A DNA stretch of 64,000 bases from Bacteroidota bacterium (GCA_023434025.1 JAEYTL010000045.1:1-64000), one strand, 5' to 3'; positions 52,830-62,371 are shown, counted from the first letter of the stretch. Notes: generated from the sequence alone by a model not told the origin. Program-made: numbers and translations.

Positions 52830-53444
52830 ATGGTGTTTGATTGGTTTAAAAAAGTCAGTAAAGATTATCCTAAATTCTGGGAAAACTACCTCGCATACTT
52901 TGAGCAGGAACCGGATGAATCAAAGCCTAAGCGTTATGTGGTCTTTGATTGCGAAACAACCGGATTGGATTTCCGCAAGGATGTTATTCTGTCAATTGGA
53001 GCTGTCGCTGTGATAGACAGTGCCGTGATTGTAAATGATTCACTCGAACTTTTTTTACGACAAGATGTCTATAATGCGGAAACGGCATCCATACACGGCA
53101 TTTTAAAAGAAGGTAAAGAAGAAAAAATTGTTGAAGCCGAAGCAATTATCCGTTTTCTGGAATTTATCAAAGATGCAACCCTGATTGGTCATCACGTAAA
53201 TTTTGATATCGAAATGATTAACCAGGCTCTGAAGCGTTTAGAAGTTGGAAAGCTCAGGAACGACAGTATGGATACCGATGCCATGTATCAAAAATTCAGA
53301 AGGTTACAGGAAGATGAACATACCAGTCTGGATGAACTTTGCAAAATTTTAAAAATAGAAAAAAGCGACCGGCATACCGCATCGGGAGATGCTTTTATCA
53401 CTGCTTTGATCTTTTTAAAATTAAAGAGACGGCTTTTGATTTAA
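52830..53444 (+). CDS. DEDDh 3'-5' exonuclease (DnaQ-like)
   Basis: 204-residue exonuclease of the DnaQ/PolC-epsilon type. Catalytic segments are VVFDCETTGLDFRKD (Exo I, Asp-x-Glu), GHHVNFDIEMI (Exo II) and HTASGDAFITALIF (Exo III with the catalytic His and Asp). Residues about 1-35 are an N-terminal extension. It may act as a proofreading or RNA/DNA trimming nuclease. Operonic with the cNMP/CBS/DUF294 protein (6 bp gap), so it may be regulated together or act with it. Confidence 0.87.
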   Translation: MVFDWFKKVSKDYPKFWENYLAYFEQEPDESKPKRYVVFDCETTGLDFRKDVILSIGAVAVIDSAVIVNDSLELFLRQDVYNAETASIHGILKEGKEEKIVEAEAIIRFLEFIKDATLIGHHVNFDIEMINQALKRLEVGKLRNDSMDTDAMYQKFRRLQEDEHTSLDELCKILKIEKSDRHTASGDAFITALIFLKLKRRLLI

Positions 53445-53461
53445 ATATAATTTTTATACGT

Positions 53462-54226
53462 TTATTTCAAATAATTGGCTAACGGCAATCGTTGTTTTTG
53501 CAATTCGCCTGCAAACAACCGGCAGATTTCTGTAGCTCCCAATACAGATAAATGCGTATTGTCTGTAATTCCTTCGGGGAAATATGGGTGTTCTCCCGGT
53601 GCAAAATGCAGGTGCAGCTTTTTGGATTCCTCTACACCATAGTTAATTTCCATCTGTTCAGTAAGGTATTGCAGATCAATGAACAGAACGTTCATTTCCT
53701 GTGCTACTAAACGGGCTTGCAGCGTATAGTTTCCATGTGCATCCAGCAAAACACCTTCGGGGTTAAATTTTCTCCGGGCAATGGAAGAAAACAAAACAGG
53801 AATGGCTCCCTTTGCTCTCGTTTCTTCAATATAGCGGATTAAATTATAACGATAGGCCGTCTGTGGGTTGGTATAACGGGCAGGATCCGTTTCTTTACCG
53901 TCGTTATGACCAAACTGAATGAAGACATAATTTCCGGGTTTCAGCAAATCCAATACCGGTTGCCAATGGTTCAGTTCTCTGAAACTTTTGGTGCTTCTGC
54001 CGTTCACGGCATGATTCCGGATGGTTACTTTATCATTAAAAAACTGCGGTAAAACCTGTCCCCATCCTCTTTCCGGATTTTCATCGGGATTCTTCTTGTC
54101 CGCCATCGTTGAGTCGCCAATCATGAAAATGGTTACCGGCGATTGAAAAGTTTCGCTGGTTTGGGCACTTTTGCATCCCAAAATAACGATGAACAGTGCT
54201 CCCACGATAATTTTATAAATTCTCAT
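53462..54226 (-). CDS. Rhamnogalacturonan acetylesterase-like SGNH hydrolase (CE12)
   Basis: Removes acetyl groups from rhamnogalacturonan. The open frame is longer at the 5' end, but the ATG at 54226 (MRIYKIIVGALFIVILGC, lipobox, Cys near 18) gives a 254-residue lipoprotein. SGNH blocks: FMIGDSTMADK (Ser), AVNGRSTKSF (Gly/Asn), QFGHNDGKETD (Asn), and DNTHLSVLGA near the C-terminus (catalytic Asp-His). Overlaps the end of the CE8 gene by 14 bp, last gene of the pectin operon. Confidence 0.85.
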   Translation of the reverse strand: MRIYKIIVGALFIVILGCKSAQTSETFQSPVTIFMIGDSTMADKKNPDENPERGWGQVLPQFFNDKVTIRNHAVNGRSTKSFRELNHWQPVLDLLKPGNYVFIQFGHNDGKETDPARYTNPQTAYRYNLIRYIEETRAKGAIPVLFSSIARRKFNPEGVLLDAHGNYTLQARLVAQEMNVLFIDLQYLTEQMEINYGVEESKKLHLHFAPGEHPYFPEGITDNTHLSVLGATEICRLFAGELQKQRLPLANYLK

Positions 54227-55313
54227 ACCACTTTTTCTTGCTTTCATTTTCAGATAAAACAGTTTGTATAGCATATTTTTCAGCTTGTTTTTTGGTTAAT
54301 TGATGTGACCAGGCTACTCTTTTCGTTGCCTTCGCTCCTTCTCCACGGTTTTGATATTCGCCGTAGAAAGTTGTTTTTTCCGCCTCGGGTTTAGACCAAT
54401 TGTGCCAGCCTTCCGGTAAAATGTGAGCACCCAGGACACAATTTATAAAAACCGTTTTTGCATGCAAACGCCAGGGACGGCCAAGATATACTTTAGAAAC
54501 CGAATCAGCAGCAGTTAAGATACAATGTTTAAAAACATAGCCAAAATTTGCGTCCTCAGGAGTTGATGCTGCTGTGATATACGAATCTTTTTTGCTGTGC
54601 AGCTGACAGTTTTCAAAATAAGCTGTGGCACTGCCGAAAATAAAATCGGTGGTACCTTCCATATAGCAGTTCTTGTAATATTGTTTTCCGGTTCCGGAAG
54701 CATACAACGTGTCCTGATTGCCGAGTAAGCTGCAATTAACGACAGCTACCCGGTTGGAGGTTACTCCCAAAGCAATTGCCTGGCCTACTTCGCCGGAAGA
54801 ATTTTCAATGGTCAGGTTTTTTAAGACAACATCATCAGCCTCAATCAATAAAGTGTATGTATAAAAAGTACTGTTTCGCCCCAACCCTATTTTACTGAAA
54901 TAATCATCAAATGTAATGATGGTCTTTTCTTTACTTTCACCGATCAGCGAAAGATTGGTATTCCATTCGTGGATTTTTACTTTTTCTTTGTAAACACCGT
55001 TTTTGATGAAAATACGGATCTGTTCATCCGGAAATGCTTTGGACTGGTTGATGGCATCCTGAATGGTAATATAATCACCTGAGCCGTCTGAGGCTACAAT
55101 AATGCTATTTATACTTTTTTCAGGTCGGTAACCTTTACTTTCCGGAGAAAATAAAGCCTGTTTACCTGTCCGTTCAGCTTTGGTTGAGCCAAGCTGGATA
55201 ATATTACTTTTGTAAATCACATTTTCCCAAGATTCCTTATTTGATGACTTGAAATGAAAAAAATGGACATAAAGTAAAAATACAACGAAGTTAATTAATG
55301 TGTTATATTTCAA
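54213..55313 (-). CDS. Pectinesterase (CE8)
   Basis: 366-residue secreted right-handed beta-helix enzyme that de-methylates pectin. A hydrophobic N-terminus (about residues 7-20) serves as signal. Motifs: SNRVAVVNCSLLGNQDTLYAS (Gln and catalytic Asp), YMEGTTDFIFGSATAYFENC (second Asp), KVYLGRPWRLHAKTVF (Arg). Length matches bacterial pectin methylesterases. Operon with GH105-like, DUF4861 and alpha/beta hydrolase genes (4-bp gap); it follows them in transcription order, consistent with stepwise pectin breakdown. Confidence 0.9.
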   Translation of the reverse strand: MKYNTLINFVVFLLYVHFFHFKSSNKESWENVIYKSNIIQLGSTKAERTGKQALFSPESKGYRPEKSINSIIVASDGSGDYITIQDAINQSKAFPDEQIRIFIKNGVYKEKVKIHEWNTNLSLIGESKEKTIITFDDYFSKIGLGRNSTFYTYTLLIEADDVVLKNLTIENSSGEVGQAIALGVTSNRVAVVNCSLLGNQDTLYASGTGKQYYKNCYMEGTTDFIFGSATAYFENCQLHSKKDSYITAASTPEDANFGYVFKHCILTAADSVSKVYLGRPWRLHAKTVFINCVLGAHILPEGWHNWSKPEAEKTTFYGEYQNRGEGAKATKRVAWSHQLTKKQAEKYAIQTVLSENESKKKWYENL

Positions 55314-55317
55314 AATA

Positions 55318-56544
55318 TTACCGATTTAATTCTAAAGCAGCTAATATAAAAGGTCCGGTTGCTTTAGGATCGTTATCTTTTTTCTTTTCATTCACATAAT
55401 AAGCAAAAGAACCGTCTCTGTTTTCTTTTCCGCCCAATCCGGCTACAGCACAAACTTGTGTGAGTACCGTATAGCCTTCGGGGGTTACCTGCATTAATCG
55501 GGTTGTTAGTCCGTCAAATGCTTTATGGGCATGCTCCTTAAACTTCCCGGGCAGGTAACCTTTGTTTGTACCCTTGGCAAAGGCATAGGCAAACATGGCT
55601 GAGCCGGAGGCTTCAAGATAGTTGCCTTCTCGGTTTCCATGATCAGTTACCTGATACCATAATCCGGAAGAATGCTGGTAATTGATCAAAGCTTCTGACA
55701 ACCGATTTAAATAACCAATCAGCTCATTTCTTTTAGGGTGGTTTTCCGGAAAATAATCGAGCACATCAACCAAAGCCATAGCATACCAGCCTAATGAGCG
55801 TGACCAGAAGTTTGGTGAAGTGCCGGTTTTTTGATCAGCCCATGCCATCTGCCTGCTTTCATCCCAGCCGTGATAAAGTAAACCGGTTTTTGTATCGAGC
55901 AGGTTTTTCTGAATTAATTCAAACTGCCTGGCAACATCGTCTAACTGATTGCCGTTTTCAAAGGTAACATTATAGCGAGCATAAAAGGGAGCCCCCATAT
56001 ACAGGCCGTCTAACCACATTTGGTTCGGGTAGATTTTTTTATGCCAAAAGCCTCCTTCTGAAGTTCTTGGCTGAGCCTGCAGTTGCGAACGAAGAGTTTG
56101 CAATACTTTTAAATAGCGTGAATCCTGGGTTTTTTCATATAAATAGAACAAATGATTGCCGGCAATAACCATATCAATATTGAAGTTCTCAAATTTATAG
56201 CTCGGAATATTTCCGGAGGAGTCAATCGTTGAATCGGCATATCCCTTAACATAATTAAAATAAGCTATATTATTTGTTTCTTCATACAGTTTTTCAAAAG
56301 AGGTCATTACCAGACCATGTACATAATCCCATTTAGGAGTTGTTTTATCATCAATCTGATAGGCTTCCGGGTGTTTTATCATGAGTGTCTGTGCCATTCG
56401 CTCAGACCATTTTAATTTGCCGGAAACTTCTTTTCGGATTTCTTTATCCTGTGCCGGTCTGCAACTTACAAACAAAACGATCAGCAGGGTGATGAAAGCA
56501 ATTCCCCAGAAAATAACGCGGATTGATTTTACTCGGTCTTCCAT
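55318..56544 (-). CDS. GH88/GH105-like unsaturated glycuronyl hydrolase
   Basis: 408-residue (alpha/alpha)6 enzyme that releases the unsaturated uronic residue from pectin oligomers. It has an N-terminal membrane anchor or lipoprotein-like signal (FITLLIVLFVSC, Cys near 27). Family landmarks: MWLDGLYMGAPFYARY (catalytic Asp region), NFWSRSLGWYAMALVDVLDYF, SGSAMFAYAFAKGTNKGYL. GH88 versus GH105 cannot be separated by eye; GH105 fits the pectin context. Third gene of the minus-strand pectin operon. Confidence 0.85.
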   Translation of the reverse strand: MEDRVKSIRVIFWGIAFITLLIVLFVSCRPAQDKEIRKEVSGKLKWSERMAQTLMIKHPEAYQIDDKTTPKWDYVHGLVMTSFEKLYEETNNIAYFNYVKGYADSTIDSSGNIPSYKFENFNIDMVIAGNHLFYLYEKTQDSRYLKVLQTLRSQLQAQPRTSEGGFWHKKIYPNQMWLDGLYMGAPFYARYNVTFENGNQLDDVARQFELIQKNLLDTKTGLLYHGWDESRQMAWADQKTGTSPNFWSRSLGWYAMALVDVLDYFPENHPKRNELIGYLNRLSEALINYQHSSGLWYQVTDHGNREGNYLEASGSAMFAYAFAKGTNKGYLPGKFKEHAHKAFDGLTTRLMQVTPEGYTVLTQVCAVAGLGGKENRDGSFAYYVNEKKKDNDPKATGPFILAALELNR

Positions 56545-56546
56545 AG

Positions 56547-57521
56547 TTACTCTAATTTGTTTGATTTATTTAGTCTGTCTAATAATCCGTCAAGGTAATC
56601 AAAAAATTGTTTTTCGGTTTTAATTCCTTTTATTTCTTTCTCCCAGGCACCTAAAAAATAAAAATCCGTTTTTTGGGTTGCCGGTTTAAACTGAATTAAA
56701 TAATCATGTGGTCCCTGGTAAATTTTTTCGGCCGTATCAACCTGATAAAAGATGGCCATGCCTAAATTATCGTCAAACAAGGTTTGTTTACCATAGGTCG
56801 CTATATAGGCCCATTTTTTATTTTTACTCTCTTTTTGCAGCATCGGAAGTTGGTACAAATTAACTATTCCGGTACAAATTCCGTCCAGGGCATTTGAAAA
56901 CTGAATCGTGTGTCTGGTGTACCTTTCGTTGGGATAAATGGTTAATTCCGATTTTAAATCTGTTTGCTGTCCGTTTGTCTTCCATCCAAAATAATCAACA
57001 CGGACAACCGACTTTCCGGTTTCGTTCTGTACCCATGCAAAAGTAGAATCTACCTCTTTAAAATGTTGCATTTCACCGTTAACCATCCTGCCGATTGAAC
57101 CAATTCCAAGTCCTTTGCCCACTTTTAAAATATCAGCTCCCCAGTCGCTCATCTGATGGTATGAATCAAATCCGTCTTGTCCGACATCCGCCAGAATCAT
57201 TTCTTCGGTTAATTTCCCGTAAATATCAATCGCATTCCGCCAATCCAGGTAAAGCCGATAGCCTATTTTATTGCTTTCCCAGCCCGGCCCCTCATAGCGA
57301 ATGTAGAAAGAATGATCTGTATGTGATTCGGGAACCCGTAAGTAGTTTACATTGTTAAACGTTCCTCCTTCGTATTTCCGGCCGTGCCACTTCCCTCCTT
57401 CTTTTACGGATATTTCAGCATAGGTTTTAGGAGTGGTCAGCGACTCTTGCTGAGCATTGCTTTTGCAGGCCAGCAAGCTAAAAAGAGTAGAAAAAGCAAG
57501 AATTGGTTTATTGACTTTCAT
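56547..57521 (-). CDS. DUF4861 family secreted protein
   Basis: 324-residue secreted protein of the DUF4861 family, which recurs in pectin-degradation loci; its molecular function is not established. Signal or lipoprotein N-terminus (STLFSLLACKSN, Cys at 19). Distinct blocks are EGGKWHGRKYEGGTFNNV, GWESNKIGYRLYLDWRNAIDIYGK and the SDWGADILKVGKGLGIGSIG segment. Probably carbohydrate-active (beta-sandwich-like). Second gene of the pectin operon, 2 bp before the GH105-like gene. Confidence 0.85.
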   Translation of the reverse strand: MKVNKPILAFSTLFSLLACKSNAQQESLTTPKTYAEISVKEGGKWHGRKYEGGTFNNVNYLRVPESHTDHSFYIRYEGPGWESNKIGYRLYLDWRNAIDIYGKLTEEMILADVGQDGFDSYHQMSDWGADILKVGKGLGIGSIGRMVNGEMQHFKEVDSTFAWVQNETGKSVVRVDYFGWKTNGQQTDLKSELTIYPNERYTRHTIQFSNALDGICTGIVNLYQLPMLQKESKNKKWAYIATYGKQTLFDDNLGMAIFYQVDTAEKIYQGPHDYLIQFKPATQKTDFYFLGAWEKEIKGIKTEKQFFDYLDGLLDRLNKSNKLE

Positions 57522-57525
57522 TGTA

Positions 57526-58431
57526 TTATGATTTTAGTATTCTATCTAAAAAAGGAATTATATAACCGATAGTTGTATCAAACCATGGGTGAAATAACCA
57601 AAAGGTATGCGGACTATCTTCGATGGTTTTAACAGCCGTCTCAATCTGAAACTGCTTCATTTTTTCGGTCATTTCATCTCTGCCGGCATGAAACCGGTTA
57701 AACTGACTGTTGATAAAGAGAAATGGAGGCATGTTTTTGTGAACATGTGTTAAAGCAGAAGCGTCTTCCCATATGGCCGGCTTTTCTTCATAATTTCCGC
57801 CTAACCAATGTGAAGCAAGATATCCTTCTTCAGATTCAGGATGATGAAAGGCCAGGATTCCATCCAGGTTAATGACCAGTTTTATACCATTTGAAAATTT
57901 TGTTCCGATCAACGAGACTATCTGGCCTCCTGAAGAGCAACCTAATAAAGCAATATTGGTAGTGTCTGTTTTGTATAGGTTTGCTTTTTCCGTAATGAAT
58001 TTCTTTGCAGCCAGAATATCATCTATGGCGGCAGGATAACGTACTTCGTCTGACAACCGGTATTCAACAGCAAAGCAGTTATAACCATACGAGGCAATTT
58101 TTCTGGATATAGACTGCATCATCGATTTGTCTCCTGATTTCCAACCACCTCCGTGTACTAAAATCAGAGCCGGAAATTTGCCTTGTGCTTTAGGAATATA
58201 TGAATCTAATGATAGTTTTCTCCCGTTTATGTTCTGATAAACAATATCCTTTTGTTCTTCAACAATGTTTGGGGTTGCTTTTTGAATTGCAATTGTGATC
58301 TGCGGGTATTTTTGCCGTTGCTTATCATATTCCTTTTCTGTTGAATATGTATATTCCTTATTGATCTGTGAAAACAGACTTTGACTCAGTATTAATACAT
58401 AAAGGAGAGGATGGTTAAACCAAGATTTCAT
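57526..58431 (-). CDS. Alpha/beta hydrolase, likely carbohydrate esterase
   Basis: 301-residue secreted alpha/beta hydrolase of the BD-FAE/carboxylesterase type. Signal peptide at about residues 1-20. Landmarks: LVHGGGWKSGDKSMM (HGGG oxyanion hole), ALLGCSSGGQIVSLIG (nucleophile Ser), and the C-terminal His in TIEDSPHTFWLFHPWF. Likely removes acetyl, methyl or feruloyl groups from pectin. First gene of the minus-strand pectin operon; its promoter has a LacI-like operator at 58479-58494 next to the -7 element. Confidence 0.85.
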   Translation of the reverse strand: MKSWFNHPLLYVLILSQSLFSQINKEYTYSTEKEYDKQRQKYPQITIAIQKATPNIVEEQKDIVYQNINGRKLSLDSYIPKAQGKFPALILVHGGGWKSGDKSMMQSISRKIASYGYNCFAVEYRLSDEVRYPAAIDDILAAKKFITEKANLYKTDTTNIALLGCSSGGQIVSLIGTKFSNGIKLVINLDGILAFHHPESEEGYLASHWLGGNYEEKPAIWEDASALTHVHKNMPPFLFINSQFNRFHAGRDEMTEKMKQFQIETAVKTIEDSPHTFWLFHPWFDTTIGYIIPFLDRILKS

Positions 58432-58478
58432 ATAAGCTAAATTTGATTATTTTCTATTGCTTATGTGTTAATAAAAAT

Positions 58479-58500
58479 TGCAATCGATTACACAAACATA
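58479..58500 (-). promoter_or_regulatory. -7 element and LacI-like operator of the pectin operon
   Basis: On the minus strand: TATGTTTG (58500-58493) then TGTAATCGATTGCA (58492-58479), overlapping the transcription start region. The site is nearly identical to that of the pectate lyase gene (TGTAATC-S-ATT-R-CA). No good -33 element is seen. Confidence 0.65.
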
Positions 58501-58804
58501 AGTATAAATAATGAAAAATTAAAATTATACCGCTAAATATTATAAATAATACATTTATAATGGTTTTACATTTAATTATAATCAAATAGCGGGATGATAT
58601 TATGCCTAATTTAATGAGAATTTTTGAAGGAACGGATAAAAACTAACAAAAATTAATCTGTTGTAATGAGATTTTTCTTGCCGATAATTGACATTTTAAA
58701 TAATTCGCACTATATCGATGTAGTTGAAATATCCAATAAAATAAGGACTTAAAAAAATACATGTCATAAAAAATAAACAAAATTATTATATTATTGATAA
58801 TTTA

Positions 58805-58852
58805 TTTGGAACGTAATTTATAAATATATAGTTTTGTGTAATCCATTACATA
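58805..58852 (+). promoter_or_regulatory. Promoter and LacI-like operator of pectate lyase gene
   Basis: TTTG (58805-58808), 20-bp spacer, TAGTTTTG (58829-58836) match the Bacteroidetes -33/-7 consensus. The palindromic TGTAATCCATTACA (58837-58850) follows directly, placing a repressor over the transcription start. Confidence 0.75.
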
Positions 58853-58879
58853 AAACTATATTTAAATAAATCTACCCTT

Positions 58880-61360
58880 ATGAAAAGAATTTTATTTTTT
58901 CTGACTGTTCTTTGCTTTTCAATTCAGCTGAAAGCACAGACTATCACTATTACGCAGACCACAGGATGGTTGGAAACCGCTTATATCAACTGGGAGCCCG
59001 TTGAGGGGGCTGACAGCTACAAGGTATATTATACCGGAGGTGGATTTACCGATCGATTGATTGACACCCAGCTTATCCGTAACTACGGAAGTTATTTCAG
59101 GGCAGACATTTTAGGACTTGAAGCCGGTACATATACTTTTAAGGTTTCTTCGGTAACGGCAAATGTTGAAAGTGAACCGACTGTTTCTGAAAGTGTAACC
59201 GTTTTGGCACAGGACAGAAACGGTTTTGCACACAGTAACGGCAGAGTACCCGGCGGGTATAACCTGAACGGAACCGTTAAGTCTAATGCTGTTATTTTAT
59301 ACATTACCGAACAAAATAAAAATACGGTTTCCATGACGGTTACCGGTGCAACTTCCAATCCGTGTGTCGGACTGCAGACTATTCTGGACGGGTTTAAAAA
59401 GGGATTAGACAATCGCCCTTTAATTGTAAGGCTGATTGGGAACATTACCGGTTTCAGCTATATGTATAATGGTGATATTGTCATTGAAAATAAGAATAAT
59501 GTAAACGGATCGATCACATTTGAAGGCGTAGGATCTGATGCTCTGGCTAACGGTTGGGGTATCCGTATTAAAAAAGGAACAAACATTGAAATCCGTAATT
59601 TAGGTTTTATGCTCACGGATTCTGGTGAAGGTGACAATATTGGCTTACAGCAGGATAATGAATATATCTGGGTTCATAATTGTGACTTGTTTTATGGTTT
59701 GCCCGGAAGTGCTTCCGATCAGGCAAAAGGAGACGGAGCCTTAGATGTTAAGCGATCCGGATTTGTAACTATTTCTTATAACCATTTCTGGGATACCGGA
59801 AAATCAAATCTTTTAGGAAACGGAACGGAAACACCAAGAAACATCACGTATCATCACAATTGGTATGATCATTCCGACAGCCGTCATCCCCGGGTAAGAA
59901 GCCATACGGTTCACATATACAATAATTATTTTGACGGAATTTCCAAATACGGAGCCGGATCGACCAAAGCATCGTCTTTGTTTGTCGAAGGGAACTATTT
60001 CAGAAACTGTAAATACCCTATGCTTATTTCAAAACAAGGTTCTGATATCGCCGGTGGTGCACCCGGAACATTTTCTGGTGAACATGGCGGAATGATCAAG
60101 GCTTACAACAATGTGATTATCGGGGCCCAAAGTTTCATTCCCTATCACCCGACTACCAGTCCGGTTCAATTTGATGCCTATGTTGCATCATCCCGAAATG
60201 AGGTTTTAGGCAATAACATCAGTGCCTTTTTAGGTGGTGCAAATTATAATAATTTTGATACCAACCCTGCTCTGTATGTCAATAGTTTAGTGATTGATGA
60301 GCCGGAAGTGGCGAGAGATAAAGTTATGCAGTATTCCGGCCGGGTTTCGGGCGGAGACATTACCTGGACATTTGATAATGCGGTTGATGATGCTTCGTAT
60401 GCCATTAATCCGGGATTATTGGCAACCTTGACCAATTATACCTCTTCATTGGTTGCCGTACAAGGTGAAACTCCTATTGTAGAGAGCAGTCAGACGCTTA
60501 CTATCCCGAGTAATAATGACCAGACGGTTGCTGAAGGAACGGCGATCAGCAATATGGTTTTTACCTGGGGCGGAACAGCAACAGATGTTACAGTGACCGG
60601 TTTACCGGCTTTCGGAATTGATTTTGTTAAAAATATGGCCAACAAAACGGTTACTGTTTCGGGTATTCCGACCGATGAAGTTGATTTCACGATTACCACG
60701 GTCGGTTCAGCCGGAACACCGGTTTCTGCCAGTGGAAGCATCTCCATAGGCGATGGAAATATACAGGGTGAAGAGATCCACAATTTTACCGAATCTGTTT
60801 TAAACAGCTCATTTTATTCTTTTACATCTGCCAATATGAACTCTAACCCGGGTAATACCACTTATAACGGATTAACTTTAACGGCCCGTTTAAAAATTGA
60901 ATCCGCTACCATTATCAGTTATACTACTTTTGCAGAATCCTCACTTACATTGGTGCTTGACCCTAATTTTAACGGAACAATTAAAGTGGACAATGTAAAC
61001 TACACCGCTTCTTCCGGTCTGGTTGTCATTCCTTCAATTGCTCCCGGAAATCACACCATAACCAAAGGAAGTGTAGCAAATTTATATTATATCAAAACGG
61101 AATATACTACGCTGGGATTGAACCAGATTTCTAAAAACGAAGTGGCTTTATACCCTAACCCTGTCCGCCATGAGCTCAATATTAAAGTGCCTGATGAGGT
61201 AACGATTGAAAAGATTGCTGTTTATAGCATTATCGGACAACTGATTAAAAGTGAAAACGGTTCATCTATGATTAATTTAAGCGATTTAAATAATGGCATG
61301 TACTTGGTTAAAATTCACACCAATCAGGGAATTGTAGAGAAAAAAATCATCAAGAAGTAG
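58880..61360 (+). CDS. Secreted pectate lyase (PL1) with type IX sorting tail
   Basis: 826-residue surface enzyme cutting polygalacturonate by beta-elimination. Signal peptide about 1-20 (ends LKAQ). A fibronectin III-like domain covers about 20-115. The PL1 parallel beta-helix covers about 120-530 with WDTGKSNLLGNG and the HHNWYDHSDSRHPRVR block, where the catalytic Arg/His residues lie. About 540-740 form linker beta-sandwich domains, and the last 80 residues are a type IX sorting tail (ALYPNPVRHELNIKV, then VKIHTNQGIVEKKIIKK). It is divergent from the pectin operon and carries the same operator. Confidence 0.93.
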   Translation: MKRILFFLTVLCFSIQLKAQTITITQTTGWLETAYINWEPVEGADSYKVYYTGGGFTDRLIDTQLIRNYGSYFRADILGLEAGTYTFKVSSVTANVESEPTVSESVTVLAQDRNGFAHSNGRVPGGYNLNGTVKSNAVILYITEQNKNTVSMTVTGATSNPCVGLQTILDGFKKGLDNRPLIVRLIGNITGFSYMYNGDIVIENKNNVNGSITFEGVGSDALANGWGIRIKKGTNIEIRNLGFMLTDSGEGDNIGLQQDNEYIWVHNCDLFYGLPGSASDQAKGDGALDVKRSGFVTISYNHFWDTGKSNLLGNGTETPRNITYHHNWYDHSDSRHPRVRSHTVHIYNNYFDGISKYGAGSTKASSLFVEGNYFRNCKYPMLISKQGSDIAGGAPGTFSGEHGGMIKAYNNVIIGAQSFIPYHPTTSPVQFDAYVASSRNEVLGNNISAFLGGANYNNFDTNPALYVNSLVIDEPEVARDKVMQYSGRVSGGDITWTFDNAVDDASYAINPGLLATLTNYTSSLVAVQGETPIVESSQTLTIPSNNDQTVAEGTAISNMVFTWGGTATDVTVTGLPAFGIDFVKNMANKTVTVSGIPTDEVDFTITTVGSAGTPVSASGSISIGDGNIQGEEIHNFTESVLNSSFYSFTSANMNSNPGNTTYNGLTLTARLKIESATIISYTTFAESSLTLVLDPNFNGTIKVDNVNYTASSGLVVIPSIAPGNHTITKGSVANLYYIKTEYTTLGLNQISKNEVALYPNPVRHELNIKVPDEVTIEKIAVYSIIGQLIKSENGSSMINLSDLNNGMYLVKIHTNQGIVEKKIIKK

Positions 61361-61386
61361 TTTTTTCATATTTATTTTTATTCTGA

Positions 61387-61419
61387 ATAAACCGTCTGAA
61401 AATAGTTCAGGCGGTTTAT
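61387..61419 (+). terminator. Terminator of pectate lyase gene
   Basis: ATAAACCGTCTGAA (61387-61400) pairs with TTCAGGCGGTTTAT (61406-61419) with one G-T wobble and a 5-nt loop. A T-rich tract follows a few bases later. Confidence 0.65.
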
Positions 61420-61549
61420 CCTTCAATTCTTTTTTTAATATAAATTTTTATAACAGCACAAGCTTATCCCCTCCCCAAATCTGAACAATAATACCGTACT
61501 GACAATATTGCTTTTAATAGAATTACTTAATTTCTAATGACAGATAAGT

Positions 61550-62371
61550 ATGAAAAAAATATTAATTTTATTGTTCTTTTTACATTGTGTTGCTCTCTCC
61601 AGAGCCCAGGTGGGTATCAATACAACAACACCGAACAGTTCATCGGTTTTAGACTTAAACAGTCATCTTGGCGGTTCAAATTTTGGCGGTTTTATGCCTC
61701 CGCGGGTCACCTTGGCTCAACGGGATTTAATTCCGGTAACAGCTTCAGAAGACGGATTGATCGTATATGTTTCATTTCCAAGTGGATTGAGATGTTTACA
61801 ACTTTTTAATGGTTCTACACTAACCTGGGAAAATATAACCTGTTTTGGAATTCCGCCGGTTATAGGAACGGTATTTTTTGAATCGATGGGCAATGTAACT
61901 TCCAACACCAATATTTCAACACACTGGGCTAATGGCGGATTTGATAACTCGGCTACCTGTACGTATGGTTCAACCACCTCAACACAGCCGCAAATAAGAA
62001 ACACACTGCCTTCAACAGCCGTTTTTCCATCTGCATCCGGATCCGGAAATCTCTACTTGGCCAATGCAAACAGGGATTTTATCATCAGCGGTATTGATGT
62101 AACGGCACATTCCGGTCCATTGACCTTACAATTGTTAATCCATAAAAGTACAACTGCCTCTAACGGCTCCGAATTAACCATTGATTATTTTAACGGAACG
62201 TCGTGGGTTGATGTCACTATTTCAGATTTACCTACCGGAACAGGAACGGCAACATGGTACCAACGGGTTTTATCAACCAATGTCCCTAATACGATACAGA
62301 GCATCAGGTTCAGCAGAGCTACGTCAGGACCTGAATTCAGGATTGATGATATTGAAATAATTAACCCATAA
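61550..62371 (+). CDS. Secreted protein, VGINTTTPN-type N-terminus
   Basis: 273-residue exported protein: signal peptide at about 1-18, followed by the AQVGINTTTPNSSSVLDLNSHLGGSNFGGFMPPRV block, a common N-terminal signature of cell-surface proteins in Flavobacteria. The C-terminal two thirds are beta-rich with HKSTTASNGSELTIDYFNG and VTISDLPTGTGTATWYQRV, ending FRIDDIEIINP. No T9SS tail is visible. Function unknown. Located between the pectate lyase and a large repeat protein, so it may be one of a surface set. The ATG at 61550 gives a good signal peptide. Confidence 0.7.
   Translation: MKKILILLFFLHCVALSRAQVGINTTTPNSSSVLDLNSHLGGSNFGGFMPPRVTLAQRDLIPVTASEDGLIVYVSFPSGLRCLQLFNGSTLTWENITCFGIPPVIGTVFFESMGNVTSNTNISTHWANGGFDNSATCTYGSTTSTQPQIRNTLPSTAVFPSASGSGNLYLANANRDFIISGIDVTAHSGPLTLQLLIHKSTTASNGSELTIDYFNGTSWVDVTISDLPTGTGTATWYQRVLSTNVPNTIQSIRFSRATSGPEFRIDDIEIINP

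Larger units (their letters stand above)
58432..58879. other. Divergent promoter region of the pectin locus
   Basis: 448 bp between the pectin operon (minus) and the pectate lyase gene (plus). It holds two promoters with matching operators at either end (58479-58500 and 58805-58852). AT-rich middle with no gene; an imperfect palindrome CTATATCGATGTAG at 58710-58723 is also present. Confidence 0.6.

Noticed and set aside
58710..58723. CTATATCGATGTAG as another copy of the Pel-leader motif
   Set aside because: Only the ATCGAT core agrees; flanks differ, and it lies in the pectin promoter region.
61537..61809. Additional gene overlapping the secreted protein at 61550
   Set aside because: It is an out-of-frame shadow of the secreted protein, which has a good signal peptide.
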